From contig NC_085872.1 of the NCBI RefSeq assembly GCF_034702125.1, forward strand, positions 34,824,588 through 34,888,587: a DNA stretch of 64,000 nt. Direction: 5' to 3'. Below are positions 60,401 through 64,000 of this stretch, one piece after another (position 1 is the stretch's first letter; each line of letters starts with the position of its first letter). Source of the stretch: Engraulis encrasicolus (Eukaryota > Chordata > Actinopteri > Clupeiformes > Engraulidae). Below the pieces are notes generated by a model. The model was given only the letters and a program-made list of their open reading frames with translations. It was not told where the DNA came from and made no database searches. The position numbers and the translations under genes were made by a program.

Positions 60401-63400
60401 TTTTAATTGTCATTTTGTTTCCTCCAGGTAATGCTTGTTTGTTTGTATATGCAGAGGGTTGATAAATGTTTGATCTGTCTAATGTCCGAATGTATGCAGC
60501 TGTGTGTTATATGTTCAGTCTGTCCTGCTATGTATTGTTGTGTGCTGCTGGACACCTTCATTTCTTTTGGAATCTTCTGGAGAAGTCACTCTCCTCTACT
60601 TTGTCATTAGTGGACTAACCTCATCCTGCAGTCGCGCGCGGCTCTCGTCCTGTTTCTGAAAGTGGTCTTGGAGTTTGGCAGCCTGCCGCTCAGCCATGCC
60701 AATCTTCTTCTCGTGCTCCTTGTTGTTTTCCACCTCGCTTTCCAGAAACACCATTTTCTCCTTGATCACCGCTTGCCGGTCTCGTATTTCCTGGTTGACT
60801 TTAGTTATCGTCTGTCAACATCACAAGCAGGTTTTAGGTATTTGGACTGCTTAATAACACTCACATTTTTTTGTACTATGGGAACCATAGTACTATAACT
60901 TAAAACAGTCTCAATTCTCAATCTTCATACTGGGAGTACATTTAAATATTTTTTATTTGGTGATATTGTTATGCAATCTCATTATTCAAGTCCTTATTGA
61001 ATGAATGATAATCTCGAGATCTAGACATATTCTGAGGCGCAAGCCCCTAATGCGGCATAATCTGTGAGATATAGACCAAAGTATTGTATATTACTAACAG
61101 GACAACAGAATCCTATTATTAAAGTAGCAAACGTTGCACACTTCCAAGAATTTATGTCGTAGAAGAGCTCATTCTCTTGCACTTATCTCTTGCATTACTG
61201 TATATAATTCAAGAAAATAATGCATATTGCATCACTACATACTTCCAGAATATGATATATTCTGTAAATTATGCTTGTTTAGCATCTCCTGATCTTGAAA
61301 TTAGTTTTGGATATACATTAATGCTGTGTATATATCCACGTGTCTACTGCTTTTTGTGTGTTTGTTTGTTTTTTGAGTGTGTAGCACCATCTGCTGGTTA
61401 CCTCTGCACAGCTCTGCATCTCCTGATCCCTCTTCTTCATCTGCTCAATGGTGCTCTCCCACTGGCGGATCAGCTCCTGCCTCTCCGCGTGCGCCTGACG
61501 AAAATTCTCTGCAGTTTTGTCCAATCCAATCTGTTGCACAGTAGTGAATAATCAACACGATAAATATACAGCAATACATTATGGTGAATGCAATGCCTGT
61601 GAAGAGAAAATGAGAAGTAAATCTTCCATACTTGTGCTGTGACCGTTTCTGTGAGTTCATTGTCAAGGGCTTTCCTTTTCTGGATTGCTTGAAGGTTCAT
61701 TTTCTCAATGGTTAGTGTCAGGTCCTGTTGACAAGAAATACCAACAGTTTCTTAATTTCAATGACTTCAAAATATGACAACACACCTCATAAAGACAACT
61801 CTTTTAGCCATAGGCTCGTTCGTGACGACGCAGTAAGATTTTTTTCTTGGCAGTGGGCATGTGCACTTTGCCGGTTTGATGCATGGTGGTTAGAAAATGC
61901 TAACCAGAATGCATCAAACTGGCAAAGTGTGCATGCCCACTGCCTAGCAAAAATCGTACTGCTTTGTCACGAACGAGCCTAATAATGCAGTATCTATTAA
62001 AGGCAGTGCATTATGGAATTCAATACCATTGCACATAAGGGAATAACCCTCTTTAGCCACCTTCAAGAGGCAGATTAAAATGTGGCTTCGAGCTCTGAAC
62101 CCGCACACACGCACACCACCAATACATAATAGACCTATTTTGGGGCCTCTGTCTTTTTATTAACATGCCTATTGCTTTTGTATTTGTACCATTTCAATTG
62201 TTATTCACAGTCTTTTGTACAAAATGCATGTCTGTGATTTTAAATTCTTTTCTTGTCTAACCTGCCTTTTTTGGACACCAGATGGAAATGAGCCTTTGAG
62301 CTATAATCTGGCACATTTACATTACATGTCTCTGTATGTATATGTTCATTAATGTGCAATGTCCTGAAAATAAAAGTAAGTAAAGTAAACACAGCTGCTC
62401 ATATGGCTTGGTGGAACCACAACACTCACACAATACATAATATTATTCAACTCACTTTAATCCTGCTCTCATCCTGTTGGGAGTATTTGAGAATAGCCAT
62501 GGTGTCCTCATCTTTGCGTGCAGACTCCTCCAGCCAGGCATCCAGAGTCTGCTGGTCCCAGCTCAGCTGGCCACTCAGTTGCTCCAGCGTTTGGGTGGTT
62601 TTGAATATACTGTTCTGTGGTGTTAAAAGGCAAATAAATAAATAAACAAGCAAAACAAACAAATACATAAATAAACAAAACAAAAGACAGACAGCAGCTA
62701 ATCATCATTATGGGCAAAAAGAGCTGATCATTCAGACATGCGAATAACAATGCATATTGATGTTGGGCATGCAGAGTGTCTAAGAAAGTGAATAGTGGGG
62801 ATTTGTATTGCTTGGAGTAACCTCTTGAGTAGTCTGCTTCTCTCTCAGTGATCCCAGGTCTTTCTCCAGATGTGCAATCTCTTGACGCAGGCGACCCATC
62901 TCTCTTTCAGCCAGTGCTTTAAAATGAGCCTCTGTGGTCGTCTCCTTCTCCCTAGCTTTGCAGAGCGCCTAAGATCAGAGAACAGATAAAAAAAACCTCA
63001 GAGTACAGAATGGCCACCAGTGTAGCGGGCCTGTACAAGAGTTACCTGATGGATTAGGCGAAATGGGGGTGGTGATAATGTAACGACATACCTGAGTTTG
63101 TGACAGCTCTTGCTTGACATTTTTTAGATGTTCAGTCATGGCATTAATCCTGTCTTTATACTCTGCAAGTTTATTCTCCAGGGCCGCCTTTTCCTTTTGC
63201 TTCCTTTGGAGCTATATGAACATGCAGACATTGATTTTTATGCTCAGTATCAGGACAGGTAGATATTCATGGCTAATCTCAAAGTAATCAAAGCACGAGC
63301 AACCTTAAGCCCTTTTTAACGAACAGCTCCGCTAAGTCAAATGAGCGCACATACGCACAATAAATCATCTGAAAGTAGACATTTGCAACAAACTGACAGC

Positions 63401-63542
63401 ATCCCGTTATTTTTATATTCCCATACTTTTATTCAGTGTCATTCAAACTCACCTCATCCTCCAAGGCCTTGTTTTCTGCATTTGCAACAGGAATGGCAAG
63501 ACCTTCATCCCAGTCCATTTCGGATAACATTGCGTTGGACAT
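50786..63542 (-). CDS. ccdc39: Coiled-coil domain-containing protein 39 (CCDC39/FAP59), 20 coding exons, 948 aa
   Basis: With CCDC40 it forms the ruler that sets the 96-nm repeat in motile cilia and anchors inner dynein arms and the N-DRC; human loss causes primary ciliary dyskinesia. Exons 5' to 3': 63453-63542, 63092-63211, 62822-62968, 62456-62614, 61632-61724, 61402-61530, 60620-60811, 59999-60102, 58874-59006, 57777-57971, 57404-57568, 57042-57179, 56066-56274, 55623-55734, 55054-55213, 54452-54558, 54084-54224, 53335-53514, 51363-51451, 50786-50969. The frame closes at 2847 nt; human is 941 aa in 20 exons. Residues 30-850 are continuous coiled coil. Recognised blocks include [51 protein letters not shown] and [12 protein letters not shown] Ser-rich basic tail ([11 protein letters not shown]) ends it. 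Intron 10 has a GC donor. Confidence 0.98.
51744..53044. mobile_element. Fold-back Tc1-derived element, 1.3 kb, in ccdc39 intron 18
   Basis: TA flanks both ends (51742-51743, 53045-53046), with CAGTATATCACGAAAGTGAA termini. Arms 51744-52367 and 52424-53044 are nearly perfect reverse complements around a loop of about 56 bp. The arms carry Tc1 transposase core sequence (conceptually GVKHVWW and TWFGDA) joined to the terminus, so a full transposase is absent. Confidence 0.93.
53805..53885. repeat. (CA)n microsatellite with CG/AA interruptions
   Basis: In ccdc39 intron 17. Confidence 0.95.
54755..54890. mobile_element. MITE, copy 2 of the 41.3-kb family, ccdc39 intron 15
   Basis: AGAGGTGTATAAAGTAGAA on the left and TTCTACTTTACACAACTCT on the right. 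The internal CATACCACTAGTG is shared with copy 1. Confidence 0.8.
55270..55425 (+). mobile_element. Repeat fragment ending in AAAGCGTCTGCCAAAT and (ATGTA)n
   Basis: GTAAGTCACTTTGATTAAAA, AAGCGTCTGCCAAATCC and a TGTAATG tail match the complement of 40741-40900. It is a common fish SINE/LINE tail. Confidence 0.75.
56371..56895 (-). mobile_element. tRNA-derived SINE, split by a hAT MITE
   Basis: On the minus strand the tRNA-like head starts about 56893 (CCGTGGACTAGTGGTTAAGG), has the B-box GGTTCGAATC near 56840, and ends in an (ATGTA)n tail at 56371. The hAT element at 56397-56704 interrupts it. Confidence 0.85.
56397..56704. mobile_element. hAT-type MITE, 308 bp, inside a SINE in ccdc39 intron 12
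   Basis: CAGTGGTTCTCAACTGG and CCAGTTGAGAAACACTG ends. The exact 8-bp duplication ATTTAGCT lies at 56389-56396 and 56705-56712. Confidence 0.96.
57331..57403. repeat. ccdc39: (CA)n microsatellite that is the start of ccdc39 intron 11
   Basis: On the gene strand, exon 11 ends at 57404 and the intron begins GTGTGTGTGTG, so the donor is the first unit of the repeat. Confidence 0.95.
59065..59354. mobile_element. hAT-like MITE in ccdc39 intron 8
   Basis: CAGGATTCCCACT on the left and ATGGGAACCCTG on the right are imperfect inverted ends. ATTTGT is next to both. The interior repeats AATTCCATGATATTCC motifs. Confidence 0.65.
59601..59985. repeat. Two tandem copies of a ~140-200 bp SINE-like unit, ccdc39 intron 8
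   Basis: ACGGAGGCCAACTAGCA starts both copies (59601 and 59783), and TGC(G/A)CAGGAACAT(C/G)TCAG ends both (about 59710 and 59970). The second copy is longer and carries a B-box-like GGTTCGAGGCC (59948). Confidence 0.75.
61813..61979. mobile_element. Palindromic MITE, TA-flanked, ccdc39 intron 4
   Basis: GGCTCGTTCGTGACGACGCA on the left pairs with TGCTTTGTCACGAACGAGCC on the right. Inner arms (GTGGGCATGTGCACTTTGCC) also pair. TA lies on both sides (61811-61812, 61980-61981). Confidence 0.9.
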
Positions 63543-64000
63543 TTTCAGCTACCTCGTTAGACTTCTGCGTTGTGTTGTGGTTTTGGAGGGCAACACTTTC
63601 AATTGACGAGTGGAAACACAGTCAGATGCACTGCAAGTGAGAAAATAAATCTAAACTTGCTAACGCAGACTAGCGGCGTTAACTGCCTTGTGTGTCTTCC
63701 GCGTTTGTTGTCAGGCAAGCTCCTTGGCAACCGTTGACATCCACCAGCCTGTGCGCCCTCATGACTTGATGTTGGCCCACTCTCTCATAGGCATACGCAC
63801 AGCACAGTCTCCTCTCCAAATGGTCTTTGTCCTCACCAAAGTAAAAACTCATTGTAGAAGTCATATATATATATGTACATAAATTCCACAAGGCATTTTC
63901 TTTTTGTCTGTGTTAACCTTTACTCAGATGGTGACATCCAATGGTAGGTTTAAAAAAAAAGGGGAAAAAAGCCATAGGCAGGCTATATCACAAAATGCAA
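63543..64000 (-). promoter_or_regulatory. ccdc39: ccdc39 5' UTR and promoter region, with a possible RFX X-box half site
   Basis: There is no TATA box near the start. GGTTGCCAAGG (minus strand, about 63722-63732) matches the GTTGCC half of the RFX X-box that drives many ciliary genes. The second half is weak. Its use is inferred from the gene's ciliary role. Confidence 0.35.

Overview
The window is vertebrate nuclear DNA, almost certainly from a ray-finned (teleost) fish. Genes are split into short exons with GT-AG (and two GC-AG) introns. Long CA/TG and CT microsatellites are everywhere. The transposons are Tc1-like, DIRS-like, hAT-type and tRNA-SINE types common in fish. The species cannot be fixed from the sequence alone.

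Layout. 1-1326: 3' part of a Tc1-like transposon with an open, uninterrupted transposase. 1330-3105: decayed DIRS-like retroelement. 3560-5250: last two visible exons of an unrecognised, highly charged coiled-coil protein gene (+), with a minisatellite 3' end. 8670-27996: ripk2 (+), 11 coding exons, 592 aa, kinase plus CARD. 32964-44826: slc7a7 (+, y+LAT1 amino-acid transporter), 9 coding exons, 512 aa. 49598-50366: a four-exon gene (-) for a 90-aa secreted protein I do not recognise, with its own TATA box. 50786-63542: ccdc39 (-), 20 coding exons, 948 aa, the ciliary 96-nm ruler subunit.

Every intron phase in ripk2, slc7a7, ccdc39 and the small secreted gene was checked by hand and the reading frames close. 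The three named genes act in unrelated processes (NOD signalling, cationic/neutral amino-acid exchange, ciliary axoneme), so they look like chance neighbours rather than a functional cluster.

The space between exons is dominated by inverted-repeat elements. Three are kilobase-scale near-perfect palindromes (15.1-17.1, 47.1-48.7 and 51.7-53.0 kb), at least two of them built from Tc1 sequence. Several MITEs have readable target-site duplications, including hAT-type insertions with exact 8-bp duplications at 17.3-18.9, 23.25-23.6 and 56.4-56.7 kb. The candidates I consider least described are the small secreted gene next to ccdc39, the fold-back elements, and the charged protein at 4.4 kb.
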